Of a stretch of 46,667 nt of DNA, positions 16,659 to 27,600 are shown one piece after another; the first letter of the stretch is position 1; each line of letters starts with the position of its first letter. The notes below the pieces were generated by a model. It did no database searches, was not told the origin of the DNA, and saw only the letters and a program-made list of their open reading frames with translations. Source of the DNA: CAYVVD01 sp964454975 (GTDB lineage Bacteria > Bacteroidota > Ignavibacteria > Kapaibacteriales > UBA2268); the NCBI GenBank assembly GCA_964454975.1, contig CAYVVD010000025.1:1-46667 (forward strand), given 5' to 3'. A program made the translations under genes and the position numbers.

Positions 16659-18295
16659 TCGAAGAATATAAATTTTGTTTCTGTCAGCCTGCCATTGTTA
16701 AAACGGCAGGCTATTACTTTGCCAAATTGCCTTAATTGAATAACATCTAATTTGTAGATGTTATTAAATACATTTTCGCTCAACAGAAAACTTCCCTGCA
16801 AATCATAGAATTCAAGTATGATGGGTAAAGATATTGAGTAATCAAATTCGATTTTCGCAAAATCATTTACAGGATTTGGAAAAATCCTGATTGAAGAACT
16901 CTTCTCTTTCTCTATGTCTGTGGTTGATGTTGCACTAAGCTCAATTTCGTAAGGGTTGCCAAGCGTTTGAATAACCAGCTTTGCGCTTATGTATTGAACA
17001 TTTGTGTTTATTGACTTTATTCCTATGTTTACAAATTCTTCCGGTTGGATAGTAAACTCATTCTGCTTATTTAATAATTGGAAGAAATTTGCATCATTTC
17101 CTGTTATTTCCAGACTGCTTACTATAACTTCAGACCTGCTGTTATTATAGAGTATTGCGTTTAGCTCCTTTTCCATTTCCATACCTTCATCAAAAAAGAA
17201 GCGGATTGTTTCGGGAGTATGTAAAAATGGTGTCAGGTCAATATCCTTTCTTTCAGAAAAATCTAAAATCATATTTGCCAATGTTGGATAATCAATAAAA
17301 GGATTCCTGTTTTTCTGGTAATTGAAAATCAATTCATTCCTGTTTTTTTCCCTGTTGTCGGGCAAATCTTCGTAATTCCAAAACCTAAGTGCATCTTCGT
17401 GCTGATAGCCTGTTCTAATATATTTACCCTGGTTACCATATCTGATTGCATAATACATAATGCCTCTTGCAACATCCCCCTTATGAACTTCCCTTACTTG
17501 GAATACTGTCCTGTTTTTGCCTGCTTCAATATGTTCTCCAAGCTGCGAACCTCCATCTTCCCAAAAAGTAGTACTGTTTACATCGTCAAAGGGGAAATCC
17601 TCTCTAGTTGTATTTGCATTTTCCCATGTTGGCAGTATATGGAACAGGTCGCTTTTCATAGGCTCAATTTCAGCGCCAAAGCTTCTTGGCCAGGTGTGCT
17701 CTGTGTTGAAATGGGTAATGTTCACATCCGGAATATCATCGGTCTTCACCGTCCTACCGGTATAAGCGCACTCAACGAATCCTCCCTCATTCCAAATTTC
17801 GCCCCACATTTTTCTGCGAGCTTCTTTATAACCAAGAGAGAAAAAACCATCAGAAATAATTCTTTGAAGTTCATCGTAAAATGCAACTCCTTCCAGGTTT
17901 TTCAATGAGGCATAATAAGGTTCCTGAAAATCAAAATCAGAATGGAGCTTGCAAAGTATTTCAAATTCATTGTTGTTATATTCCACTATTGCAATTAACG
18001 GGTCGGTTTCCCGGAAGGCTGTAAGAGCTGTAATACTTAAAATTACTTCTGAACTGTCTCCGTCCTGAATTTCGTCTTTATAGCTAAGTACTTCAATATT
18101 TATTGGGTTTTCAGCGCTTATAATACCGTGAATTAGCAGACTGCTTCCGGAATTATTTACTATAAACACAGTATCCAGAACAGGTTCACCAACTTTTCCT
18201 TTTGGAATTTGCACTTCACTTTCCGAAAAAAAAACAGCCGGATTTTGGGAGAATAGATTAAGCGGAATAACAATAAATAAAATTAAATATTTCAT
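16655..18295 (-). CDS. Secreted endonuclease I family nuclease with T9SS domain
   Basis: I choose the ATG at 18295, which starts a clean signal peptide (MKYLILFIVIPLNLFSQ). The frame is open to 18352, but that part lies in the preceding terminator. The mature protein has a beta-rich DUF1573-like domain, then an EndA/NucM endonuclease I domain. The beta-beta-alpha-metal signature is visible as NTEHTWPRSFG, SDLFHILPTWENANTTR and a late NP-containing block. A second beta domain and a T9SS sorting domain (IRIFPNPVNDFAKIEF) follow. It should cut DNA outside the cell or on its surface, for nutrient scavenging or biofilm DNA. It is convergent with the kelch gene (stops overlap) and follows a terminator, so it likely has its own promoter. 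Confidence 0.85.
   Translation of the reverse strand: MKYLILFIVIPLNLFSQNPAVFFSESEVQIPKGKVGEPVLDTVFIVNNSGSSLLIHGIISAENPINIEVLSYKDEIQDGDSSEVILSITALTAFRETDPLIAIVEYNNNEFEILCKLHSDFDFQEPYYASLKNLEGVAFYDELQRIISDGFFSLGYKEARRKMWGEIWNEGGFVECAYTGRTVKTDDIPDVNITHFNTEHTWPRSFGAEIEPMKSDLFHILPTWENANTTREDFPFDDVNSTTFWEDGGSQLGEHIEAGKNRTVFQVREVHKGDVARGIMYYAIRYGNQGKYIRTGYQHEDALRFWNYEDLPDNREKNRNELIFNYQKNRNPFIDYPTLANMILDFSERKDIDLTPFLHTPETIRFFFDEGMEMEKELNAILYNNSRSEVIVSSLEITGNDANFFQLLNKQNEFTIQPEEFVNIGIKSINTNVQYISAKLVIQTLGNPYEIELSATSTTDIEKEKSSSIRIFPNPVNDFAKIEFDYSISLPIILEFYDLQGSFLLSENVFNNIYKLDVIQLRQFGKVIACRFNNGRLTETKFIFFD
16686..16712 (+). terminator. Hairpin just downstream of the kelch gene, possible terminator
   Basis: A perfect 8-bp stem (AGCCTGCC 686-693, GGCAGGCT 705-712 within 16 kb) has an 11-base loop, 28 bases after the kelch stop. 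It is not followed by a strong T run (ATTACTTT). It lies inside the 3' coding region of the opposite-strand endonuclease gene, so the stem may be a coding coincidence. Confidence 0.4.
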
Positions 18296-18330
18296 AGTGT
18301 TTTCTTTGTTGAGGAGTACAAATTGAATGA

Positions 18331-18369
18331 AAATAAAAACCCCGCCACGCAAATTAACGTGACGGGGTT
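18331..18369 (-). terminator. Rho-independent terminator of the 1975-residue protein gene
   Basis: The arms AACCCCGCCACG (18338-18349) and CGTGACGGGGTT (18358-18369) pair with one mismatch. On the minus strand the stem is followed by a T-rich run (rc of 18321-18337). It lies 18 bases after the stop at 18387, between the two minus-strand secreted-protein genes. Confidence 0.85.
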
Positions 18370-18386
18370 AATTTATCGAATATTAC

Positions 18387-21300
18387 CTACAAATTAAAGA
18401 CTAATTTATTTGTGATTTTCACAGTGCCTGATATTAATGAGTAAGTATAAACACCCGAAGCAATATTCAGATTGCTGAAGTCAATAGTAACTTCATTGTC
18501 ACCGGAGTATGCATATCCTTCATAGAGAATCGCTACTTCATTTCCTGCAATATCTCCAAGCACAATCTGGACTCGGGTATCAACCGGAACCATAAAGAAC
18601 AATGTAGCTTCATTTCCGGTTACAGGCATCGGGCGGAAGTCGCCGATGTAATATCCACCAGTAACTGGTTCAGTTCTAACATCTGTGGGAAATGTACCAT
18701 CATCAACAGTTACAGCAGTAACAATTGATTGCACCATGCCACAATCATTAGTTATTTCACAATGGTAATAACCATTATCATCCATTCGTACAGCATCTAC
18801 AGCATATTCGCTGTATGTTGCACCCGAAATCGGCTGTCCGTTCTTATACCATTGGTAGCTGTTACCGGATTTAGCTGTTTCTACGCTAAGATTCAGTTCC
18901 TTTCCTTCTTCTACAGTTAACTGGCTGTCAGTGTTAATTACAATTACTGGAACTGTTGAAACAAGAACCTCAGCTTCTTCTGTCATTAATACTCTGTTTT
19001 CCGGCATCTGGGTTACTTGGCAGTAGTATACACCCTTGTCATCAGAATTCAGGACATTTAAAACAAGTTCTGGTGAATTTGTTCCGGTTATCCTTCCGTC
19101 ATCATAAAGAGCTTCACCATCTTTGAACCACTGGTACTCAAGATTTCCGCCATTTGTTGTTTGTGCTTCAACATTTAGCCTTGCTGCATTGCCAACACAT
19201 TCACGCAGGTCAGCAGGTTGTGAAACAATCTCGATAGTTGTCAATGTAATGCTAACATTACGTGTCTGGGCAGTTCCGCACATTTCGGTAACGACAGCAT
19301 AGTAATCACTGCCTTCATCGCTTGCATCAACATTTGATACTGTCAGGACAGAAGACCTCGAACCTGAAATTTTATCATTGTCAACTAAAGGCGTGGCTCC
19401 CCTGTACCATTGTACGGTAATTTCATAGTCAGCAGGCGCACCGGTTGCATGAGCTTCAAGCTCAAACATTACTTTTCCACCTTCTACTATTTGAGCATCA
19501 CTGGGTTCGCGAACAATATCAGGTTTAGAAACAACGTAGACCGGAATCCTTTCAGTAATAACAGGTGAACAAACTTCATTACCAAAGATTGTACACTGGT
19601 AAACACCGGAATTTTGATAATCAACATTGTCGATGTTTAGAATCGGGCCGTTGAACTGTGGTAAGTTTTCACCATCTTTTGTCCATTCGTATTTGAGTTG
19701 TGAGCCATTAGCCACTACGAGAAGTTCTATATCGCTGCCTGCACAGTTAATTGATGACACTGTATTATCAACCAATTGTGGTGCATCCCATATTGTCAGG
19801 TTACCACTGGTTGATGTTATGTCACTGAAGAGCCCATCCTCATTAAGGTAATAATCATACTCTTCAGTTAGTATCCTGAAAATGTTTTCATTTTCAGAGA
19901 ATACCTGGTAGGGTATATTCCAGCTGTATTCGCCATTTCTTGCGTTTATATTGTCTTGCAAGGTTTCCCAGCTTGCACCGCCATCTTCTGATATGAGGAT
20001 TTTCAGGTTGGCGATGCCATGGGATTCCCATGAATAGTCGAGAGTCATATCATTGCAAATATCGTTGTTGTAATCCTGTGAAGGATAATTTATTCTCAAC
20101 TGTGGTGTTTCAAAGTTGATTGGATAGTAAGAGCCTCCTGAGGGGTTGTTTGTATTCACACCAGCCCAGATACCATCATTATCCTGCCAAATATGAACAA
20201 GCTGCCCGTCATGAGTATATTGCTCAAGCCTTATCAATGCGATTGGTTCATAACCTTCCTGTGGCTCTGTCGGCTCTTCATCAGAATAATAAACGCTGTT
20301 TGGAATTAGTGTTGCCCATGAACCGGTAGCTTCATCAAGGTCTGCATAATAAACCGGACCCTGGCTTGGCCATGGAGTTCCATCACTCTTGTAAGAGAAG
20401 AATCCGGCGCCGTCTTCCTGGACAATTGCAGTTGAGAAAGGCATTGAATATCCTTCCCTGTCATCATAGAGAACCACAAAGTTCATAGGTGTAATCCAGC
20501 TGTCAATATCATAAATACCGGTAGCGTCATTCTGATTTGAACCAAAATCAACAGCTATTGATGTATTAATCAGCCTGTTTCTGGATATCAGGTCACCTTC
20601 TTCATTACCCAGAATGAATATCCATTCAACTTCATTACCTTCGTTAAATGTTGTATTACCAGTATTTACAATATTTATCCAAACTCTCTTAGAAAAATCT
20701 CCATAGCCAGTATGGAATGTTGAGAATTCATTATCATCATCAATGTCAGTGCTCGAATTATAGAAGTAAGAATTTGATGCATAATCGTAATGGAAGTTAT
20801 TACCTGCACCTTCATCATCTGCCGGGCCGAACTGGCCAGGATTGAAATATATGTAATCTGAGTTTCTCGCTCCAGTTATAAACCTGTATTCCGTATTTTG
20901 GTGTAAATTGTTAAGTTCGATCAATGCATAATGCGGAAGCCTTCCTCCATCACCTGCTCCTGCAGATGACTTCATATTTTTAGGAACAATGATTTCCGTA
21001 ATTGTGGGGGCAGCATTAGCTTCGAATTCATCACTGTTTATTTCGGGTAAACCAGGGCATTTTGCTTTAATTACATAGGTTCCCGGTTGGTCGAAACATA
21101 AGTCTTCAAACTCTGCGATGCCTTTCTCGGCGTAAATCATCTTTGTTCCAAGGAAGTTCCCCGGCCCGTTTACAAGCTCAAGTTCAACCGGATAGACATA
21201 ATTGGGGTCTATTTCATCATTGTCCTTATAAGCTATTACTTCGAAGTCGGGAATGTATATTTTGCGGCCCTGGAATTCACCAACATGAATTTTATAATAT

Positions 21301-24300
21301 ACATCAAAAAATGATGCATATGTAGCTCCTTCGAACACATCAAACATTTCCGGGTCTGAATTTTCAAGTTCATCTGATGTGGTCACAGCTTGCACAGTAA
21401 CGTCATCCTCTACAATGTCATAGAATATATCAGGCAGGATAAGCCTGGATTGACCGGCAGGGATTAATCCGGTAAGCTGACCTGTCAGGTTGCCGTTCCC
21501 GTCGATGAGTAATAATTCTACATCAGTGTCATTCTCAACAGGTTTGGGTGAACCGGATTTATTAACAGCATCAACAGTAAAAGTCATTGGCAGGTTTACC
21601 AATGGTTGAGGCGGGAATATCTGTGTGATTGCCAGTTTAACAGGATATCCCCCGATCTCCTTGCTTGTAATACAGATATCGTCAAGCCTGAGTCCCGGCC
21701 TTGCGCCGCCACCATTTGAATCATATTCATAATATATCCATCGAACTTCAACATATGCCTGATTTTCTGTAGCGACAGGAAGCATTGTAGTGAAGTGTTC
21801 TTCTTTGCCTTCGCTCATACTGTAATCAAATTTAAATTCTACTGGCTGGCTGTTCTTGTCAAGTATATCAATAAAATCACCTGAGTTTCCGACCCTGTAC
21901 TGGATCCTGATTCTCCACAGCCTTCCGCTGGAGTTCATACTTTCAACACCTGCAAGCCAGTCGATTTTAATCTCATCCCTTCCGAGAGTGTTTAGAGCAA
22001 CAACTGCAGCACCTGCATATTCCGCGCCGCTATTTGTGCTGCTTGTGTTTTGGAACAAAACACCCCCTTCGTAAAGACCGTTAATTCTTGAACGTGAAGT
22101 CAGGTTATATGAAAGAGGCCAGGCTTCTTCAAATTCCTCATCGGATTCAGGGCTGCTGTCGCCGTCCATCCTGTATTCTATATGGGCGGGATAAGTACCG
22201 GCTTCTGATTCAGCACTCCAGCAGCGGAAAATGTAATCTCCCTGGGAAAGGGCAAATGCTTCAGGGAAAATTGTACTCATGTCGGCAGTGACAACAACAT
22301 TATCAACTTCCCAAATCCTGCCGTCCCCAGAATTCGGGCTGGTCGAGATATATTGGAAAGCTATATATACATTCCCGGAGTTCTTCCATGCATCGAGGTC
22401 TATATCACCCGAAGGTGTCCATACATAGTTGTCAGGGGAGAGAATGGCAGATAGCTCAGTCCATGTTGCTGTTGTTGGGTCGCTACCTCCGTCATAATCG
22501 GTAGAAATTAATATTTTAAGAGAAGGCCCGCCCCATTTCGCAGCAGTTTCAAAATTCAGGACCAAATCATTAAAACCCCTGAAATCAAGTACTGGTGAAA
22601 TTAGCCAGTCGTTTGATGCTTCATCCGCCTGGTAGCCGTTCATATAAGCATACTCTTTGCCGCCAAATGAAGCAGTTATCCAATCCAGGTTGCTTGAAAG
22701 GCTAACAGTTGTCCAATCACCAAACGAACCGTTGAATCCTTCGTCGACAATTGAATGCCTGGTTCTTTCGCCGGTAATCTCTATATCATCAACTTCCCAT
22801 GCAGCAGCGCCTCCATTTGATGAGTAGTGCCATGCAACATATATCTTCTTACCAATAAATTGGTCAAAGCTGATGATACCTGAACCTGTCCAGTCCCAAC
22901 CACCTCCTGATAACTCAGCATCAAGGTTTTCCCAGGTGTACATGGCAGGGTCTCCTTTGCCGGGGTAATCAGTTGAAACTTTTACCTGGATGTCAGGGCC
23001 GCTATAGTTCTTAGCAGTCCAGAATGTCATTTGAACATTTTTAAACACCCTGAGGTCAAGCAATGGAGTTATAAGCCAATCATTACTTCCTTCATCTCCA
23101 CCATAGCCATTTGCGTATGCATAATACCTTCCACTAAAACTTCTTACTTCCCAGTCTTTATTGCTTGATTTACTGAAAGTTTGCATACAGCCGAAAGTTT
23201 CATGTTCAAAACTTTCTGCGAAAAGAGTGTATTTCTGAGCCTTGGGGATATTGTCTTCCTTTACTATAATATCGTCAACTTCCCATGTTTTTGTGTCGGA
23301 GCTGGATGGGCTGTCCGATAAATAATGGAAAGCTATATAAACACTACTATATCCGGAATAATCACTAATATTAACATTTCCCGAATTCACCCAAACAAAT
23401 CCACCGGATGATTTATTATAATCCAGTGTTTCCCATGTAGCCTGATAAGGATTACCATCCTCATAATCTCTGGAAATTTTTACTGTCATATCCTTACCGG
23501 AGTAGTTTTGGGCATTCCTGAACATCAGATATAATTCTGAGTAGTAAGTGAAATCTAGCTCAGGTGAAATAAGCCAATCATCAGAACCTTCGTCGGCATT
23601 GTAACCAGACATCCGGGCAAATTTTTCACCTGAATATGTGTAATTATGCCAGTCCCGGTTACTCTTAACACTGTATGCTGTCCAGTTACCGAGTGTACCA
23701 TCTTCGAAATCTTCTGATTCGATTATTATCGGCTTGAAACCTGTTACTTCAATATCATCGACTTCATAACCGGCGCCATCGCCACCGTTAGGGCTGGTAG
23801 ATATATAGCGAAAAGCAATATGAACATTAGACCCGATAAAATCATTAAGGCTTATGTCCCCTGAACTTGTCCAAGTCCAGCCGCCTGAGGAAAGTGTTGC
23901 GCTCAGGTCTGTCCATGTAGCACTTGTTGGGGATCCACCACTGTAATTATCAGATATTTTAACCTGTAAGTCCGGGCCGCCGTAATTGCGGGCTGTCAAA
24001 AAATCAAGTTTAACCCATGAGTAGTCGCTTAGATCAAGTTGTGGCGAGATCAGCCAATCGTCCGATGCTTCGTCAGCGCCAAAACCATTTGCATAGGCAT
24101 AATAGTTCCCGCTGTAGCTTCTGATTTCCCAGTCTTCGTCACTTTTGACACTATAAGTAGTCCAGTCGCCGAATGTTCCCGATTCAAAATCTTCAGATTC
24201 AATGATTGTGTTTGCAGTAGCAAACTGAGTTGTAAATAACATTGTTACAATAGTAAGCAATGCTTTTAAAAAAAACTCAGGTTTCGAGTACCTGTTTCTT

Positions 24301-24314
24301 GATTTAAAATACAT
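18387..24314 (-). CDS. Giant secreted adhesin-like protein: 4 anchor-J repeats, 4 Ig domains, T9SS
   Basis: A 1975-residue exported protein. The signal peptide (about 13-35) follows a longer basic N-terminus, as in some large exported proteins. Four tandem MAM-like/choice-of-anchor J domains lie at about 38-192, 198-350, 363-515 and 521-676, each with ...DWxxxS, ASDDWLISP and a late WEVDDIxVTG. A long beta-rich middle (about 690-1520) contains no family I can name. Four immunoglobulin-like domains (about 1530-1875) show the Y(Q/E)W(Y/F/T)K(D/N)G and GxYxC patterns. The end (about 1885-1975, GVYTYSLISGTVKITNKLVF) is a T9SS-type sorting domain. It is likely a cell-surface adhesin or glycan-binding protein. 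RBS GGAG lies before the ATG. It is a single-gene transcript ending at a good terminator. Confidence 0.85.
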   Translation of the reverse strand: MYFKSRNRYSKPEFFLKALLTIVTMLFTTQFATANTIIESEDFESGTFGDWTTYSVKSDEDWEIRSYSGNYYAYANGFGADEASDDWLISPQLDLSDYSWVKLDFLTARNYGGPDLQVKISDNYSGGSPTSATWTDLSATLSSGGWTWTSSGDISLNDFIGSNVHIAFRYISTSPNGGDGAGYEVDDIEVTGFKPIIIESEDFEDGTLGNWTAYSVKSNRDWHNYTYSGEKFARMSGYNADEGSDDWLISPELDFTYYSELYLMFRNAQNYSGKDMTVKISRDYEDGNPYQATWETLDYNKSSGGFVWVNSGNVNISDYSGYSSVYIAFHYLSDSPSSSDTKTWEVDDIIVKEDNIPKAQKYTLFAESFEHETFGCMQTFSKSSNKDWEVRSFSGRYYAYANGYGGDEGSNDWLITPLLDLRVFKNVQMTFWTAKNYSGPDIQVKVSTDYPGKGDPAMYTWENLDAELSGGGWDWTGSGIISFDQFIGKKIYVAWHYSSNGGAAAWEVDDIEITGERTRHSIVDEGFNGSFGDWTTVSLSSNLDWITASFGGKEYAYMNGYQADEASNDWLISPVLDFRGFNDLVLNFETAAKWGGPSLKILISTDYDGGSDPTTATWTELSAILSPDNYVWTPSGDIDLDAWKNSGNVYIAFQYISTSPNSGDGRIWEVDNVVVTADMSTIFPEAFALSQGDYIFRCWSAESEAGTYPAHIEYRMDGDSSPESDEEFEEAWPLSYNLTSRSRINGLYEGGVLFQNTSSTNSGAEYAGAAVVALNTLGRDEIKIDWLAGVESMNSSGRLWRIRIQYRVGNSGDFIDILDKNSQPVEFKFDYSMSEGKEEHFTTMLPVATENQAYVEVRWIYYEYDSNGGGARPGLRLDDICITSKEIGGYPVKLAITQIFPPQPLVNLPMTFTVDAVNKSGSPKPVENDTDVELLLIDGNGNLTGQLTGLIPAGQSRLILPDIFYDIVEDDVTVQAVTTSDELENSDPEMFDVFEGATYASFFDVYYKIHVGEFQGRKIYIPDFEVIAYKDNDEIDPNYVYPVELELVNGPGNFLGTKMIYAEKGIAEFEDLCFDQPGTYVIKAKCPGLPEINSDEFEANAAPTITEIIVPKNMKSSAGAGDGGRLPHYALIELNNLHQNTEYRFITGARNSDYIYFNPGQFGPADDEGAGNNFHYDYASNSYFYNSSTDIDDDNEFSTFHTGYGDFSKRVWINIVNTGNTTFNEGNEVEWIFILGNEEGDLISRNRLINTSIAVDFGSNQNDATGIYDIDSWITPMNFVVLYDDREGYSMPFSTAIVQEDGAGFFSYKSDGTPWPSQGPVYYADLDEATGSWATLIPNSVYYSDEEPTEPQEGYEPIALIRLEQYTHDGQLVHIWQDNDGIWAGVNTNNPSGGSYYPINFETPQLRINYPSQDYNNDICNDMTLDYSWESHGIANLKILISEDGGASWETLQDNINARNGEYSWNIPYQVFSENENIFRILTEEYDYYLNEDGLFSDITSTSGNLTIWDAPQLVDNTVSSINCAGSDIELLVVANGSQLKYEWTKDGENLPQFNGPILNIDNVDYQNSGVYQCTIFGNEVCSPVITERIPVYVVSKPDIVREPSDAQIVEGGKVMFELEAHATGAPADYEITVQWYRGATPLVDNDKISGSRSSVLTVSNVDASDEGSDYYAVVTEMCGTAQTRNVSITLTTIEIVSQPADLRECVGNAARLNVEAQTTNGGNLEYQWFKDGEALYDDGRITGTNSPELVLNVLNSDDKGVYYCQVTQMPENRVLMTEEAEVLVSTVPVIVINTDSQLTVEEGKELNLSVETAKSGNSYQWYKNGQPISGATYSEYAVDAVRMDDNGYYHCEITNDCGMVQSIVTAVTVDDGTFPTDVRTEPVTGGYYIGDFRPMPVTGNEATLFFMVPVDTRVQIVLGDIAGNEVAILYEGYAYSGDNEVTIDFSNLNIASGVYTYSLISGTVKITNKLVFNL
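22287..24203 (-). repeat. Four tandem anchor-J domain repeats within the giant protein
   Basis: About 160 codons repeat four times, aligned on ASxDWLISPxLD, NYxGPDxQVKIS, ATWTxLxAxLS and WEVDDIxV. Copies 1 and 4 are the most similar in wording (YISTSPNGGDG against YISTSPNSGDG), while copy 2 is the most diverged. The repeat is at protein level; the DNA copies have drifted. Confidence 0.8.
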
Positions 24315-24690
24315 TCCACACTCCTTGAAATATTAAATAAAAATACTGTTCGATATGGATGAAATCTTGCATTACAAGAAATCGAAACATAAGAAAAAAG
24401 AGTGCGCTTTTTGTTAAGGGAAGATGAAATTAAAATTAAGAGAAAAACTAATGCCGGTACAATCCCAAAACAATAAGTGTATGTAAAATAAGTAGTTAGG
24501 CGAATGTCCAATATGTCGCATATGTTTCTGGTTAATTTTTCTTGAAAATGCTTGTCAAAAGCGTATAATCAAAGTATTGATTTCGTATTGTTAAGAATGT
24601 CGTTGATTAATTAACACAAATTTAACTTGAAATAATAATTACTTGCAGATAACTTGCTTTCTTATTTTGAAATAATAGTTCTGGAAGTCA
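24315..24690. other. Divergent intergenic region between two large secreted-protein genes
   Basis: The 376-base AT-rich spacer must carry promoters for both flanking genes. I see one good sigma-70-like promoter facing right (separate entry). No convincing gene is present: the short reading frame on the minus strand at its left end has no family features. Confidence 0.6.
24542..24569 (+). promoter_or_regulatory. Sigma-70-like promoter for the 1289-residue protein gene
   Basis: TTGAAA (24542-24547) and a consensus TATAAT (24564-24569) are spaced by 16 bases, about 120 bases before the ATG at 24691. The elements match the general bacterial consensus rather than the TAnnTTTG element typical of Bacteroidia. 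Confidence 0.5.
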
Positions 24691-27600
24691 ATGAAAAAAA
24701 TAATTACTTTAATCATAGCGCTCATGGTGCTCCCGGCGGTTTCTCAGGAGATCGTAGTTAGTGAATATTACAATGTATCGGGAAATCCGCAGCGCGAATG
24801 GACTGAATTGCTTGTGATTCAGGACAACGTATCAATTGCAGGCTATAGCCTTCGTGATAACGCTGGTTCTGATGGCAATCCATCCCAGTGGGTTGGGGGA
24901 GTCAGATTTAGAAATATACCTCTCTGGCAAAACCTTCGTGCAGGTACAATTATCGTCATCAATCATAGAGGCAGCAATGCTATTGATACCGATGCAAGCG
25001 ACGGCTATTTAGAAATAGAAGGTGAAAACACTACTTATTATGATCAAGTTTGCTGGGGCTGTACATTGCCTGAATGGGAGAGTGCCGCCCTCAATCTTGC
25101 CCAGGTAACAGAGATTGTTCAGATTATTGACCAAAATGACGAGCATGTTCATTCACTTAGTCATATGCCAACACCGTTAGGAGACTATGTGGATATCCAG
25201 GGGCCAAAAGCAAACCATGAAATTACAGTTGCCTTGAGAAATGGAGCCACAATAAGGGTTGTACCCGGATTAGACCTCTCAGCTTATGGAAGCGGTTCCG
25301 GTACTGACCAGACAGCCGAATCAACGGCCAATATCACCAAAGGTTTCCCTAACAACAGCACTAATCATGTTGACCAGAATCAACTATTCTGGAGGGAATT
25401 ACGCCAACCGGAATGGGGCAATCCTGTTTTGAGTGCAAATATTAAACCACTGACTATCGAACTTAGCTGGAATGCAGCCGAAGATGCATATCCGCAGGAT
25501 GGAATCCAGGGATACTTGATTGTCAAAATACCTGAAGATCAGATTTCCGGAGCTACACACCCGGTTGACGGAACAGTTTATTCAGCAGGAAGTTCACTTG
25601 GAACTGGCGAAGTTTTAGACATAATAACTTCTTCTACTACAACAACCTTTTCAGATAATTCGTTCTTTCCATGTGGAGACTCATTTATTTACAGGGTTTA
25701 TGCTTTCAGGTACGAAGGCAATGATCCACAACCTAAAAACGCGCATGGCCGCTCATACAATGAGGAAAATTATGCTGAATTAAACGTAAAAAAGGATGTT
25801 CCTGCTAAACCGGGTATTGCAGAATCTGGAGTTTTTAATATTTGTGAAGGTGATAGTGTCAGGTTAGAAGCAACGACAACTGATAACAATGTTACATGGC
25901 GATGGATGCACAATAATCAGGCAATAAGCGGTTCCGGCAAGAATTTCTATTATGCGAAAAAACAAGGTATTTATTATGCAGTTGCAATGTTTGAAAATGG
26001 TTGTGAAAGCAATTCTGAGCAGGTCACTATTAATGTAATCGAATTCCCGGTTCCGGATATATTTGTAGATAATAACCGGATTTACAGCGATACAGTTATT
26101 AAAGTGTGCAATGGAAGGGAAGTTAAACTCAGGACAACTTCTGCTGAGAATTATCAATGGGTAAACAACGAAAATTATATAAGCGGTGCGAATGGCATTG
26201 AGATTATAACAAACCGCGAAGGGACTTATTACACTGTAAATACAAACTCGGGCTTATGTTCTGATTCATCGTTCAAGGTAACAATCGAGTATTTTGAGGA
26301 AAATGTCTCTTTTGATACTGATACTATTCGTTTCGAACTTGATATTGACGACATCAACAAAACACGCCAATTTACAATAAACAATGATGGCAGTGATGAA
26401 TTGATCCTCGAGAAAGCTGACCTGCCACCGGGTTTTGAAATCGTCAGTCCTGTTCTTCCACAAACAATATCTCCTGGTGGAAGTGTAATATTCACTATCA
26501 GGTACACACCTCAAGCACCCGGTGAAGTTATTCTGCTTATTAAGTTTGCAACTCAATGTGGCGAAATAGAAATTCCTGTTTATGCTTTTAAATCAAGTTC
26601 AACACTTCAGTCATCTATTCTTTCGATAAGCTATTCGATGATGTATGAATGTGAACTTAGCACAAGGGACACAAGTCTCACTCTTTCAAATACGGGTAAA
26701 GACATTATTACAATTTATCAGCCCATAATAAATAGTCCATACACTGTGTTGTCATCCAATTTCCCGATTGAGTTGGCTGAAAGCGAAAGCGCAATTATTA
26801 ATATTCAGTTCAATCCTATCAGTCAGGGGCTATTTGATGAATTTATGATAATACCATTTGAAATTAAAGGTGAAGCAGATACTATTGCAATATCTCTTCA
26901 TGGCCGTGTGATTATGCCTGAACTGCAGTTTGATGAATTAAATATCAATTTAGGTGCATTGGGAAGTTGTGATGAATCAAAGGAATCTGTAATCTCTGTT
27001 TATAATAATTCCGATGCAGATGTCAGCATTACTGGCATAATTAATTCCCTTAGTTTTTCTATTTTAAACAGCACACCTATTGATATCCCGTCCGGAGGAA
27101 ATGAAGTATTGAACATAAGATTTAGTCCTGCAAATGAAGGGCATGTAAACGAAAAAATTTCAATAAATGCTATGCCTTGCAATCTTAAATACATATTAAA
27201 CCTGTCAGGTGACAAAAAAGGAATTGTTTTTAGTCTTGAAAAAGATACTCTCGATTTCGGAGTAAATTATGATTGCGGTTACTGGATGGTCCCAACAGAA
27301 ACAATGATTTTAAATGTAAGTGGAGATTTTAGTGAAAATCCAAGAATTATATCGTATGTTATGCCTGAGGGATTCACAGGGCAAATAACTACAAATGAGA
27401 TTCTGGGCGCAAACAATGAAAACATCATTGAGTTTAATCCATCTGTTGATGGTGAATTTGAAGGGGAAATAGTACTGATTCTCGAGCCTTGCAATATAGA
27501 AAAGCGGATTTTTGTTAAAGGTTCGAAATACACTCCCTCGTATTCACTGGATTATAAAACCGTTGATTTTGGCAGAACCAGGCCTAATCAGCCTGTCTAT

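Noticed and set aside
17399..17908. 169-codon plus-strand frame
   Set aside because: It is antisense to the endonuclease I domain, which is clearly the coding strand.
24266..24511. 81-codon minus-strand frame spanning the start of the giant protein gene
   Set aside because: It overlaps the gene start in another frame, has no recognisable features, and the larger gene has a good RBS and signal peptide.
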